From assembly GCA_910587915.1 (NCBI GenBank), contig CAJUOB010000009.1:1-64000 (forward strand): a stretch of DNA of 64,000 bases, written 5' to 3'. The DNA comes from an uncultured Muribaculaceae bacterium (GTDB taxonomy: Bacteria; Bacteroidota; Bacteroidia; Bacteroidales; Muribaculaceae). The notes under the pieces are model-generated. The model ran no database searches. It saw nothing but the letters and a program-made list of their open reading frames with translations, and had not been told where the DNA came from. Numbering within the stretch: the stretch's first letter is position 1; every line of letters begins with the position of its first letter. A program made the translations under genes and the position numbers. Positions 51,165 through 59,293 of this stretch are shown in pieces.

Positions 51165-52343
51165 TCACGAGAATTGCAGAAACAGATTTATGTCTACGCT
51201 CCGCAGGCCTGCAATCCGGGCCACCGACGGATTCACGCATTTCCCAAGGAATGTGTAGGCCGCTTTGCGTAGGCCGTCCTTTAGTTTCAAGGCGTTGGCC
51301 ACGCCGTCGCACACCAGCAGATCGTCGAGCATGGTTACAAATGTATTGCTCAAGGCCATGGCCACAGTGCGTGGCACGGCGTTTCCGGCGTTGATGTAGC
51401 ACAGGCGTGTGGGCTCTGTCACGGAGTTATCGGAGGGCGATGCAAGGTCGAGGTCGACCACAGGGAGCGACGGGAATGCTGACCCAGGTGATGAGGTGAG
51501 ATCGAAGCATATCACACCGCGCTTCATCACGCTCACCATGTCGGCTCCGACCACTCCGCATCGGGGAGTGGTGTCGGTGGCTACCACTATATCGGCAGAG
51601 CGTAGACCGTTTTCGAACACACGTGGGTGCAGCGACGAGCATATTGCTCCCGGCCCGAGCATGGCCGACGCCTCGCGCATTCGGTATACATTGTCGTCGA
51701 ACAGACGAACTGTCGCTCCCATGCCGATGGCACCCTTGGCGGCAGCTACGGCGGCCATGTCCGACCCTATTATCATCACCTCGCAAGGAACCACTCCTGC
51801 CACACCGCCAAGCAGAATGCCTTTTCCGTGCACAGCGTCGGCGAGTAGCGACGATGCTATTGCTATCGCTGCACGCCCGTCGATTTCATGGAGAATGTCG
51901 GCAAAGGGGCGGTGACCCGCTTCGTCGCATATCAGTTCAAGTGCCAGGGCTATGACATGGCGTTCTACCAGCAGCTTCACCGTTTCGCGGTCGGTGTCGC
52001 GGTTGTGGATGAACGACAGCAGCAGAGCACCGCGTTTGAGCTTTCGTGCATCGGTGGGGGTGAGAGGTGGTAGATACAGCACTATATCGGCGGCGAGAGC
52101 CTCGGTTCGTTCCACAATCTCTACGCCGCAGCGGGTATAGGCTGCGTCGCTGTAGTGTATATACTCTGCGGCCCCCTTTTCCATCTTCACGCTGAATCCT
52201 CGGGCAACAAGCATCCCGGCGCCTTCCGGTGTGAGCGGGAAGCGGTGTTCTACTACTCCGCCGGCGGCCGGTAGGCCGATGACTACGCTGCGCTTGCCGG
52301 TGCTGACGCTAAGCAACTCTTCCAATGGGATAGGGGCATTCAT
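51165..52343 (-). CDS. alanine dehydrogenase/transhydrogenase-fold protein with altered active site
   Basis: 392 residues matching the AlaDH/PNT fold: EHRFPLTPEGAGMLVARGFSV at the N-terminus, SFIHNRD (His113, as in AlaDH), GKGILLGGVAGVVPCEVMIIG, and INAGNAVPRTVAMALSN near the end. Key AlaDH residues are lost: the KVKEP lysine is replaced in LYLPPLT (Pro92), the VDQGG aspartate by Ser285 (DLTSSPGS), and the NAD loop GGGVVG has become GSDMAA (193-198). It is therefore unlikely to be a normal alanine dehydrogenase. The start overlaps the aroK stop by four bases. Function unknown. Confidence 0.75.
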   Translation of the reverse strand: MNAPIPLEELLSVSTGKRSVVIGLPAAGGVVEHRFPLTPEGAGMLVARGFSVKMEKGAAEYIHYSDAAYTRCGVEIVERTEALAADIVLYLPPLTPTDARKLKRGALLLSFIHNRDTDRETVKLLVERHVIALALELICDEAGHRPFADILHEIDGRAAIAIASSLLADAVHGKGILLGGVAGVVPCEVMIIGSDMAAVAAAKGAIGMGATVRLFDDNVYRMREASAMLGPGAICSSLHPRVFENGLRSADIVVATDTTPRCGVVGADMVSVMKRGVICFDLTSSPGSAFPSLPVVDLDLASPSDNSVTEPTRLCYINAGNAVPRTVAMALSNTFVTMLDDLLVCDGVANALKLKDGLRKAAYTFLGKCVNPSVARIAGLRSVDINLFLQFS

Positions 52344-52897
52344 GAGTTGGTGTCGGATTGTGTGGTGGTAAGGAATGTATCGATAAACAGTCGGGCGCTC
52401 TCTTCGATCTGATGCTCGTCGTCGAGCCGCGAACTGTCGAAGACGGCCGTCGCCCGGCTATAGTAAGGCTCGCGTTCGGCCATGAGACTCTCCACTTTGC
52501 TCCGTAGTGCCTCGGGATTGTCTATAAGATTGTCTATCACAGGTCTTTGGCCGGGAGCGAGCGCAAGTCGTTGTATGGTGATGTCGGTATCTGCTTTAAG
52601 CCACACCACTGTACCGGCTTCCAACATCGCATCCATTGCTCCGGGGCGGCATGGTGTTCCTCCGCCGCAAGCCACAATGGCGTCGCTGTCGCATAGCGAT
52701 GCCAATACTTCGCTCTCGAGCTGCCTGAAGCGCTCTTCGCCATCTTCGGCAAAAATGGCAGGAATGCTCTTGCCGGCCAATCGCTCGGTCTCGGAGTCGA
52801 GATCTATGTATGTACGGCCCGGCACCCTGGCGGCCAAGGCCTGCAGCAAGGTGCTTTTGCCGCAGGCCATGAAGCCTATGAGAAACAGAGGACGCAT
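52340..52897 (-). CDS. aroK: shikimate kinase
   Basis: Phosphorylates shikimate in the chorismate pathway. 185 residues: P-loop GFMACGKSTLLQAL (8-21), YIDLDSETERLAG (shikimate-binding Asp), GEERFRQLESEVL, and CGGGTPCRPGAMDAML (about 75-90). Ends QSDTNS. It overlaps the mscL stop by one base and the AlaDH-like start by four, so three unrelated functions are tightly packed. Other aromatic genes are absent here. Confidence 0.94.
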   Translation of the reverse strand: MRPLFLIGFMACGKSTLLQALAARVPGRTYIDLDSETERLAGKSIPAIFAEDGEERFRQLESEVLASLCDSDAIVACGGGTPCRPGAMDAMLEAGTVVWLKADTDITIQRLALAPGQRPVIDNLIDNPEALRSKVESLMAEREPYYSRATAVFDSSRLDDEHQIEESARLFIDTFLTTTQSDTNS

Positions 52898-53334
52898 TAT
52901 TTCTTGTCCGCTTCCTTGCGCAGGATGTCGCGGATTTCGGTCAGTAATTCTTCCTGAGTAGGTGGTGCAGGAGCTGCCGGTGCTTCTGGTTCAGGCTCGG
53001 GCTTGCGGCGCATCTTGTTCATCACTTTTATAGCCAGGAAGATACAGAACGCTATTATTATGAAGTCTACTATCGTCTGCACGAAGGTACCCCATGTCAC
53101 GGCAACTTCCGGTGTTATGATTTCGGTTCCTTCGGCCACACCTTGCTTTATCACCCATTTATATTCCGAGAAATTGGTGCCACCAGTGAGTACACCCACC
53201 ACAGGCATGATGATATCGTTCACAAGCGATGTGACTATTTTACCGAAAGCTGCGCCGATTACAACGCCCACTGCCATGTCGACAACATTGCCCTTCATGG
53301 CGAATTCCTTGAATTCGTTCAGAAACTTTTTCAT
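52897..53334 (-). CDS. mscL: large-conductance mechanosensitive channel
   Basis: Osmotic safety valve of the inner membrane. 145 residues: MKKFLNEFKEFAMKGNVVDMAVGVVIGAAFGKIVTSLVNDIIMPVVG is the N-terminal helix plus TM1, written here as the family landmark FAMKGNVVDMAVGVVIGAAF; TM2 is WGTFVQTIVDFIIIAFCIFL (about 80-100); the C-terminal helix is EELLTEIRDILRKE. A Pro/Glu/Ala linker (PEPEPEAPAAPAPP) before the last helix is longer than in E. coli. A -7-like motif TAAATTTG lies upstream at 53419-53426 (minus). Confidence 0.95.
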   Translation of the reverse strand: MKKFLNEFKEFAMKGNVVDMAVGVVIGAAFGKIVTSLVNDIIMPVVGVLTGGTNFSEYKWVIKQGVAEGTEIITPEVAVTWGTFVQTIVDFIIIAFCIFLAIKVMNKMRRKPEPEPEAPAAPAPPTQEELLTEIRDILRKEADKK

Positions 53335-53418
53335 ATCTTACATTAATTTAATCCGACCATTAAAACTGCGTACAATGCTTTTTGGTTGAATGTAATCGAG
53401 GACTTTTGCCTCAAAGCG

Positions 53419-53426
53419 CAAATTTA
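53419..53426 (-). promoter_or_regulatory. -7 promoter motif for the mscL-aroK operon
   Basis: TAAATTTG on the minus strand, 84 nt before the mscL ATG; no -33 partner is seen. Confidence 0.4.
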
Positions 53427-53483
53427 ACAAAATTTCTGAAAATAAAAAAAGTCGAAGATGCACGTAATACCGAAATTTTTCAT

Positions 53484-53491
53484 TAATTTTG
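53484..53491 (+). promoter_or_regulatory. -7 promoter motif for gapA
   Basis: TAATTTTG matches TAnnTTTG, 107 nt before the gapA ATG, leaving a leader of about 100 nt. No TTTG at the usual distance upstream. Confidence 0.45.
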
Positions 53492-53598
53492 CGGCGGATT
53501 AAAGCACGCTGCGCGAACTATCTTCCGCACTTGGTTGCTTTGAGACATAAAATACTAATATACCGACACATACACAACCCAATATTCAATATACTACT

Positions 53599-54609
53599 AT
53601 GACTAAAATTGGTATCAATGGTTTCGGTCGCATCGGTCGCTTCGTCTTCCGTGCTTCCACCAAGCGCGACGACATCGAAGTAGTCGCTATCAACGACCTT
53701 CTTCCCGTCGACTACATGGCTTACATGCTCAAATACGACACAATGCACGGCCAGTTCGACGGCACCGTTGACTACGATCTCGAAAAGAGCCTTCTTATCG
53801 TAAACGGCAAGGAAATCAAGGTTTCCGCTTGCAAGAACCCCGCTGAAATCGGCTGGGGCGAAAAGGGCGCTGAATACGTGGTTGAATCCACCGGTCTCTT
53901 CCTCACAAAGGAAAAAGCTCAGGGCCACATCGACGCTGGCGCTAAGTACGTGGTTATGTCTGCTCCTTCCAAGGACGACACCCCCATGTTCGTTTGCGGC
54001 GTGAACAACAACACCTACGTTAAGGGCACACAGTTCGTTTCGAACGCTTCCTGCACCACCAACTGCCTTGCTCCTATCGCTAAGGTCCTCAACGACAACT
54101 TCGGTATCCTCGAAGGCCTCATGACTACCGTTCACTCTACTACAGCTACTCAGAAGACTGTAGACGGTCCCTCCATGAAGGACTGGCGCGGTGGCCGTGC
54201 TGCTTCCGGCAACATCATCCCCTCGTCGACCGGCGCTGCTAAGGCTGTAGGCAAAGTTATCCCCGAACTCAACGGCAAGCTCACCGGTATGTCGATGCGT
54301 GTCCCCACCCTCGACGTATCTGTAGTTGACCTCACCGTCAACCTCGCTAAGCCCGCTACCTACGAGGAAATCTGCGCTGCTATGAAGGCTGCTTCCGAAG
54401 GCGAACTCAAGGGTGTTCTCGGCTACACTGAAGAAGACGTTGTTTCCAGCGACTTCCTCGGCGACGCTCGTACCTCTATCTTCGACAAGAAGGCTGGTAT
54501 CCAGCTCACCCCCACCTTCGTTAAGGTTGTTTCTTGGTACGACAACGAAATCGGCTACTCCAACAAAGTGCTCGATCTCATCGCTACCATGGTTAAGATC
54601 AACGGCTAA
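53599..54609 (+). CDS. gapA: glyceraldehyde-3-phosphate dehydrogenase
   Basis: Glycolytic oxidation and phosphorylation of glyceraldehyde 3-phosphate with NAD. 336 residues: GINGFGRIGRFVFRA (NAD loop, 5-19), SNASCTTNCLAPIAKVL with the catalytic Cys152, TVHSTTATQ with the catalytic His, and SWYDNEIGYSNKVLDL near the C-terminus. Codons are almost entirely of the preferred C/T-ending kind, more biased than any neighbour, as expected of a highly expressed gene. Single gene with a long leader and a strong terminator. Confidence 0.97.
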   Translation: MTKIGINGFGRIGRFVFRASTKRDDIEVVAINDLLPVDYMAYMLKYDTMHGQFDGTVDYDLEKSLLIVNGKEIKVSACKNPAEIGWGEKGAEYVVESTGLFLTKEKAQGHIDAGAKYVVMSAPSKDDTPMFVCGVNNNTYVKGTQFVSNASCTTNCLAPIAKVLNDNFGILEGLMTTVHSTTATQKTVDGPSMKDWRGGRAASGNIIPSSTGAAKAVGKVIPELNGKLTGMSMRVPTLDVSVVDLTVNLAKPATYEEICAAMKAASEGELKGVLGYTEEDVVSSDFLGDARTSIFDKKAGIQLTPTFVKVVSWYDNEIGYSNKVLDLIATMVKING

Positions 54610-54625
54610 TTCTATTAACCGCCAT

Positions 54626-54660
54626 AAAAAAGCGCTTGCCATTCGGCAGGCGCTTTTTTT
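54626..54660 (+). terminator. Rho-independent terminator of gapA
   Basis: Arms 54626-54640 and 54645-54659 make a 15-bp stem (AAAAAAGCGC.. / ..GCGCTTTTTT, one G-U) with a 4-base loop, ending in a T-run. Confidence 0.9.
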
Positions 54661-54700
54661 ATGGGCGTGCGAGTACACTTTATTCAAACACACTCTTAAC

Positions 54701-54740
54701 AGCAAAAGCCGCCATGGAATTTTCCATGACGGCTCTTGCT
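54701..54740 (-). terminator. terminator of xylBA; copy 2 of an intergenic palindrome
   Basis: Arms 54701-54719 and 54722-54740 give a 19-bp stem; the two plus-strand mismatches become G-U pairs in minus-strand RNA, 20 nt after the xylA stop. No U-run. Sequence and flank match the element at 12756-12806. Confidence 0.7.
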
Positions 54741-54760
54741 GTATCTGGCGGACGCAAGCG

Positions 54761-56077
54761 TCACACGTACATATTCACAATAGCTTCGTAGAGCTCCTGT
54801 TTGCCCGAGGTCTGTGCGGGCTCGCCGTGTGTGCGGGCGTAGGCCACGAGGTCTTCGAGCGATAGTGCTCCATTCTCGAAAGCCTTGCCTTCGCCGGCAT
54901 CGAAACTGGCGTAGCGGTCGGCGAGCATTTTCTTGTAGGGCGATTTCTCGAGAATCTCGGCTGCGCTCAGAAGTGCGCGGGCCATTGCGTCCATTCCGGC
55001 TATATGGGCTATGAAAATATCCTCGAGGTCGGTGGAGTTGCGGCGTGTCTTGGCATCGAAGTTTGTACCACCGTTTCCGAGGCCACCATTGCGTATTATC
55101 TGCATCATGGCTTGGGTCAGTTCGTAGTTGTCGATAGGGAACTGGTCGGTATCCCAGCCATTCTGGTAGTCGCCACGGTTGGCATCGATGGAACCGAGCA
55201 TGCCATTGTCGACAGCGACAGCGAGTTCGTGCTCGAATGTGTGGCCGGCGAGAGTGGCGTGGTTCACTTCGATGTTAACCTTGAAGTCCTTGTCGAGACC
55301 ATGTGCTTTCAGGAAGCCGATCACTGTTTCGGTGTCTACATCGTACTGATGCTTGGTGGGCTCCATCGGCTTTGGCTCGATCAGGAATGTACCGGTGAAA
55401 CCTTTGGCGCGGGCATAGTCGCGGGCCATGGTCAGCATGGTTGCCAGATGTTCCTTTTCGCGCTTCTGGTCGGTATTGAGCAGGCTCATGTAGCCTTCGC
55501 GGCCACCCCAGAACACATAGTTCTGTCCGCCAAGTGCTATTGTAGCGTCGATAGCGTTCTTTATCTGCACGGCGGCACGTGCCACAACGTCGAAATCGGG
55601 GTTGGTGGCTGCTCCGTTCATGTAGCGTGCATGGCTGAATACATTGGCGGTGCCCCAGAGATTCTTTATGCCTGTCTCAGCCATCTTTTCCTTAAGATAG
55701 GCCACTACGGCTTTCATGTTTGCCTCATATTCCTCGATCGATGAGCCTTCGCTCACCAGGTCGACGTCGTGGAAGCAGAAATATTCTATGCCCATCTTCT
55801 GCATGAATTCGAAGCCGGCGTCTACTTTCTGTTTGGCTATTTCCACGGGGTCGCTGCCCTCGTTCCAAGGGAATGCCTTGGTTGTGCCACCAAACTGGTC
55901 GCCGCCTTCCGCACATAGTGTGTGCCACCATGCCATGGCGAATTTCAGCCAGTCCTTCATCGGTTTGCCGAGCACCACGCGCTCTGCGTCGTAGTAGCGG
56001 TAGGCGAGGGGATTATAGCTTTCTGTACCCTCGAATTTGATTTTCCCTATGCCGGGAAAGTATTCTTTCTGTGCCAT
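54761..56077 (-). CDS. xylA: xylose isomerase
   Basis: Interconverts xylose and xylulose (and glucose/fructose) with two divalent metals. 438 residues, the usual length of group II enzymes. Catalytic and metal motifs: FCFHDVDLVSEG (His and Asp of the proton relay), WGGREGY, LIEPKPMEPTKHQYD (metal Glu and Lys), VNIEVNHATLAGHTFEHE (metal Glu, His) and SIDANRGDYQNGWDTDQFP (metal Asp cluster). It follows xylB by 5 nt, so xylB-xylA are one transcript. Confidence 0.97.
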   Translation of the reverse strand: MAQKEYFPGIGKIKFEGTESYNPLAYRYYDAERVVLGKPMKDWLKFAMAWWHTLCAEGGDQFGGTTKAFPWNEGSDPVEIAKQKVDAGFEFMQKMGIEYFCFHDVDLVSEGSSIEEYEANMKAVVAYLKEKMAETGIKNLWGTANVFSHARYMNGAATNPDFDVVARAAVQIKNAIDATIALGGQNYVFWGGREGYMSLLNTDQKREKEHLATMLTMARDYARAKGFTGTFLIEPKPMEPTKHQYDVDTETVIGFLKAHGLDKDFKVNIEVNHATLAGHTFEHELAVAVDNGMLGSIDANRGDYQNGWDTDQFPIDNYELTQAMMQIIRNGGLGNGGTNFDAKTRRNSTDLEDIFIAHIAGMDAMARALLSAAEILEKSPYKKMLADRYASFDAGEGKAFENGALSLEDLVAYARTHGEPAQTSGKQELYEAIVNMYV

Positions 56078-56082
56078 TATGG

Positions 56083-57567
56083 TTATTTTAGTAGGTTTTC
56101 AAGTATTGTTTTCCATCGGGCGTATGCCTCGAGGTAGGGTGTGCGGTCTTTTGCCGGATGGATTTCGGCAAGTTTCACCAACGATGCGAACGCTTCGTTG
56201 TGGTCGTTGTATATTCCGGCGCCTATTCCGGCACCCTTGGCAGCACCGACGGCGCCGTCTGTGTCGAATAGATCGATCGTGGCTCCCGATACCGATGCAA
56301 GCGTGTCGCGGAAGATGGGACTGAGGAACATATTGGCATTTCCGGCATGGATCTTTCGTATCTCCATGCCTATACTCTCCATTATCTCCATGCCGTACAT
56401 GAATGAGAATACTATTCCTTCCTGTGCTGCACGAAGCAAATGGCTGCGGTTGTGGATATTGAAATTTATGCCGTGGAACGAGCACCCTATCTCGCGGTTC
56501 TCGAGCACGCGCTCGGCCCCGTTGCCGAATGGCATCACTGTCACACCGGCACTTCCCACCGGCGCTTCCGCGGCCAGTTCGTTCATGCCTTCATAGCTGA
56601 TTCCGTCCGGGGCGATGTTGCGCTTCATCCAGCTGTTGAGTATTCCGGTGCCGTTTATGCATGTCATCACACCGATACGTGTGAGCGAGTCGGTGTGGTT
56701 CACATGCGCGAAGTTGTTCACGCGCGAGCGCGGGTCATATGCCACAGTTCCGTTTATGCCGTACACCACTCCCGATGTTCCCGCTGTCGATGCAACTTCA
56801 CCCGGTTCGAATACATTGAGTGAAAGCGCATTGTTCGGCTGATCGCCGGCCCGGTAGGTTACAGGCGTTCCCTCGGCAAGTCCCAGTTCGGCGGCGGCTG
56901 CTGCTGTCACACGTCCTTGTTCCGAGAAGGTATCTTGTACCGGAGGGAGCACCGAGACGTCAATGCCATAGTAGTCGGTGAGAAAACGCGCCGGCGTGTT
57001 TGCGCGGAAATCCCATAGCATATACTCCGACAGTCCTTCCGGATTTGTGCATAGTTCGCCGGTGAGTCTGTAGGCTATATAGTCGCCCGGCAGCATCACC
57101 TTATATATATGCTCAAAAATCTCAGGCTCGTTTTCCCGTACCCAAGCGAGCTTGGATGCTGTGAAATTGCCGGGAGAATTGAGCAGATGCCCGAGGCAAT
57201 GCTCAGCGCCAAGATCTGCGAAGGCTCGCTCTCCATAAGGCACCGCACGGCTATCGCACCATATTATGGCGTCGCGGACAGGGACCATGTCTCTGTCAAC
57301 CGCCACCAGTCCGTGCATCTGATAGCTTATGCCTATGGCTTTTATATCGCCGGGGTTTATTCCACTTTTCGAGAGCACGGATGCGGTGGCGTCCTTAAGA
57401 TAGCTCCACCAGTCGGTGGGACGCTGTTCTGCCCAGCCCGGTCGCAGCGCCTTGATGGGCGCCTCGCTCTTGGGAAAGAAATCGGTGGCAACACAGCGAC
57501 CGGTGGCGGCCTCTACTATGGCTGCCTTTACCGACGAACTCCCTATATCATATCCGAGAAGATACAT
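56083..57567 (-). CDS. xylB: xylulokinase
   Basis: Phosphorylates xylulose to xylulose 5-phosphate, feeding the pentose phosphate pathway. FGGY-family kinase of about 494 residues. MYLLGYDIGSSSVKAAIVEA is the start chosen, as it begins with the conserved phosphate-1 loop; the ATG at 57603 would add an unmatched hydrophobic stretch. QMHGLVAVDRDMVPVRDAIIW holds the sugar-binding Asp; STAGTSGVVYGI and later GGxxG-like ATIDLFDTDGAVGAAKGAGIGAG belong to the C-terminal ATPase half. A near-consensus TATTTTTTG (minus, 57601-57609) may be its promoter. No xylR is adjacent. Confidence 0.94.
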   Translation of the reverse strand: MYLLGYDIGSSSVKAAIVEAATGRCVATDFFPKSEAPIKALRPGWAEQRPTDWWSYLKDATASVLSKSGINPGDIKAIGISYQMHGLVAVDRDMVPVRDAIIWCDSRAVPYGERAFADLGAEHCLGHLLNSPGNFTASKLAWVRENEPEIFEHIYKVMLPGDYIAYRLTGELCTNPEGLSEYMLWDFRANTPARFLTDYYGIDVSVLPPVQDTFSEQGRVTAAAAAELGLAEGTPVTYRAGDQPNNALSLNVFEPGEVASTAGTSGVVYGINGTVAYDPRSRVNNFAHVNHTDSLTRIGVMTCINGTGILNSWMKRNIAPDGISYEGMNELAAEAPVGSAGVTVMPFGNGAERVLENREIGCSFHGINFNIHNRSHLLRAAQEGIVFSFMYGMEIMESIGMEIRKIHAGNANMFLSPIFRDTLASVSGATIDLFDTDGAVGAAKGAGIGAGIYNDHNEAFASLVKLAEIHPAKDRTPYLEAYARWKTILENLLK

Positions 57568-57624
57568 TGTCAGATAATTTATGATTACTACAATAATACG
57601 CAAAAAATAGGCGTACCGCTCATT

Positions 57625-57700
57625 AATGAATGTTAAATGATTTTTTTAGCCAATGCAAAAGCCGGATATTCCGGCGCAGCGTCTAAAAAATGAATGTTAA
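57625..57700. repeat. 12-bp direct repeats flanking a palindrome
   Basis: AATGAATGTTAA occurs at 57625-57636 and again at 57689-57700. Between them lies a perfect palindrome GCCGGA-TAT-TCCGGC (57661-57675) in the xylB/DUF1846 divergent region. It could be an operator pair, a silenced terminator, or the footprint of a tiny insertion. Confidence 0.6.
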
Positions 57701-57732
57701 TGGATTTGAGATGTATTTTCGGGAAAATTTTG

Positions 57733-57740
57733 TACCTTTG
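57733..57740 (+). promoter_or_regulatory. -7 promoter motif immediately before the DUF1846 ATG
   Basis: TACCTTTG, a perfect -7 box, ends only 9 nt before the ATG at 57750, so transcription would begin within a few bases of the start codon. A TTTG at 57705-57708 has a 24-nt spacer, longer than normal. Confidence 0.6.
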
Positions 57741-57749
57741 CAATCCGTT

Positions 57750-59216
57750 ATGAGACACGGATTCGACAACGACAAATACCTCAAGATTCAGTCCGAACAT
57801 ATTAAGGAGCGTATAGCTCAGTTCGGCAACAAGCTCTATCTCGAACTCGGCGGAAAACTTTTCGACGACCATCATGCAAGCCGCGTGCTCCCTGGTTTCG
57901 AGCCCGATATCAAGCTCCGAATGCTCAGCCAGCTCCGCGACCATGCCGAGATTGTAATAGTAATCAGCGCCCTCGATATTGAGAAAAACAAGGTGCGCAA
58001 CGATCTCGGAATTACCTACGATATGGACGTCCTCCGTCTGCGCGAGGAATTCCAGAAGCGTGGCTTCCTGGTGAGTGCGGTGGTGATAACACACTACAAC
58101 GGCCAGATGAGCGCCGATGCCTATCGCAACCGCCTCGAGCGCATGGGCATAACCGCCTACTATCACTACACCATCGAAGGATATCCCACCAATGTGGGTC
58201 TGATTGCTTCCGATGAAGGTTTCGGCCACAACGACTACATCGAGACCACTCGTCCGCTGGTCATTGTCACCGCGCCGGGTCCGGGCAGTGGCAAGATGGC
58301 GGTATGTTTGAGCCAGCTCTACAATGAACACAAGCGTGGAATCGAGGCCGGCTATGCCAAATTTGAGACATTCCCTGTGTGGAGCCTGCCGCTGAAGCAC
58401 CCTGTCAATATTGCCTACGAAGCTGCAACTGCCGATCTCAACGATGTCAACATGATCGACCCCTTCCACCTCGAGGCTTATGGCAAGACTGCTATCAACT
58501 ATAACCGCGACATCGAAATTTTCCCTGTACTCAACGCTCTTTTCGAGAGCATCTACGGCCACAACCCCTACAAATCGCCTACCGACATGGGCGTGAACAT
58601 GGTCGGCTTCTGCATAAGCGACGACGACGTGTGCTGCGATGCATCGAAGAACGAGATTATACGCCGCTATTTCACTGCACTCAACCGTCTTGCAACCGGT
58701 GAAGGAACCGACGCCGAGGTCAACAAGATAGCCCTACTTTTCAAGCAGGCTAAAATCGACCAGAACTACCGTCGTCCGATTGCTGCTGCACGCGAGCGTG
58801 CCGAGCGAAGCGGAGTGCCATGTTCGGCCATCGAGCTTGCCGACGGCACAATCATCACAGCCGAGACAAGCGCTCTTCTTGGCCCCAGCGCCGCGCTGAT
58901 CCTCAATACCGTGAAGCACCTCGCCGGTATCGACCACTCCGTAAAGCTCATACCGCAGGAAATGATAGAGCCGATCCAGCATATGAAGCTCAACTTTCTC
59001 CGTGGCCACAATCCGCGCCTGCATACCGACGAAGTCCTGGTGGCTCTTTCGGTACTCAGCACTCACAACGAAGACTGCCGTCGGGCTCTCGAGCACCTTT
59101 CAGAGCTGCAGGGATGTCAAGTGCACTCCACAGTTATGCTCGGTGAAGTCGACCACAAGATATTCAAGAAACTCGGTGTAGGACTCACCTGCGACCCCGT
59201 CCGCAAAGTCCGCTGA
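57750..59216 (+). CDS. DUF1846 family protein
   Basis: 488 residues, the normal length for DUF1846. GFDNDKYLKIQSEHIKERI at the N-terminus and KLYLELGGKLFDDHHASRVLPGF are family hallmarks and fix the start at 57750; the earlier in-frame ATG at 57690 adds residues that do not belong. A central VTAPGPGSGKMAVCLSQLYN (about 190-210) resembles a nucleotide-binding loop, and RGHNPRLHTDEVLVALSVLS lies near the C-terminus. Structures of the family exist, but no firm function is known to me. Monocistronic with a strong terminator, divergent from xylB. Confidence 0.88.
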   Translation: MRHGFDNDKYLKIQSEHIKERIAQFGNKLYLELGGKLFDDHHASRVLPGFEPDIKLRMLSQLRDHAEIVIVISALDIEKNKVRNDLGITYDMDVLRLREEFQKRGFLVSAVVITHYNGQMSADAYRNRLERMGITAYYHYTIEGYPTNVGLIASDEGFGHNDYIETTRPLVIVTAPGPGSGKMAVCLSQLYNEHKRGIEAGYAKFETFPVWSLPLKHPVNIAYEAATADLNDVNMIDPFHLEAYGKTAINYNRDIEIFPVLNALFESIYGHNPYKSPTDMGVNMVGFCISDDDVCCDASKNEIIRRYFTALNRLATGEGTDAEVNKIALLFKQAKIDQNYRRPIAAARERAERSGVPCSAIELADGTIITAETSALLGPSAALILNTVKHLAGIDHSVKLIPQEMIEPIQHMKLNFLRGHNPRLHTDEVLVALSVLSTHNEDCRRALEHLSELQGCQVHSTVMLGEVDHKIFKKLGVGLTCDPVRKVR

Positions 59217-59230
59217 CACTCTATGGAATA

Positions 59231-59265
59231 AAAAAACTGCGACCCATCCGGGCCGCAGTTTTTTT
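59231..59265 (+). terminator. Rho-independent terminator of the DUF1846 gene
   Basis: AAAAAACTGCG (59231-59241) pairs with CGCAGTTTTTT (59254-59264), with CCC/GGG pairing inside, followed by T. The T-run lies toward the convergent glycosyltransferase cluster. Confidence 0.88.
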
Positions 59266-59293
59266 GTACTCAATCTGGTCTAAAAGTGTCGTA

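Noticed and set aside
57690..57749. Starting the DUF1846 gene at the ATG at 57690.
   Set aside because: The 20 extra residues overlap the -7 box and do not fit the family start, which begins just before GFDN.
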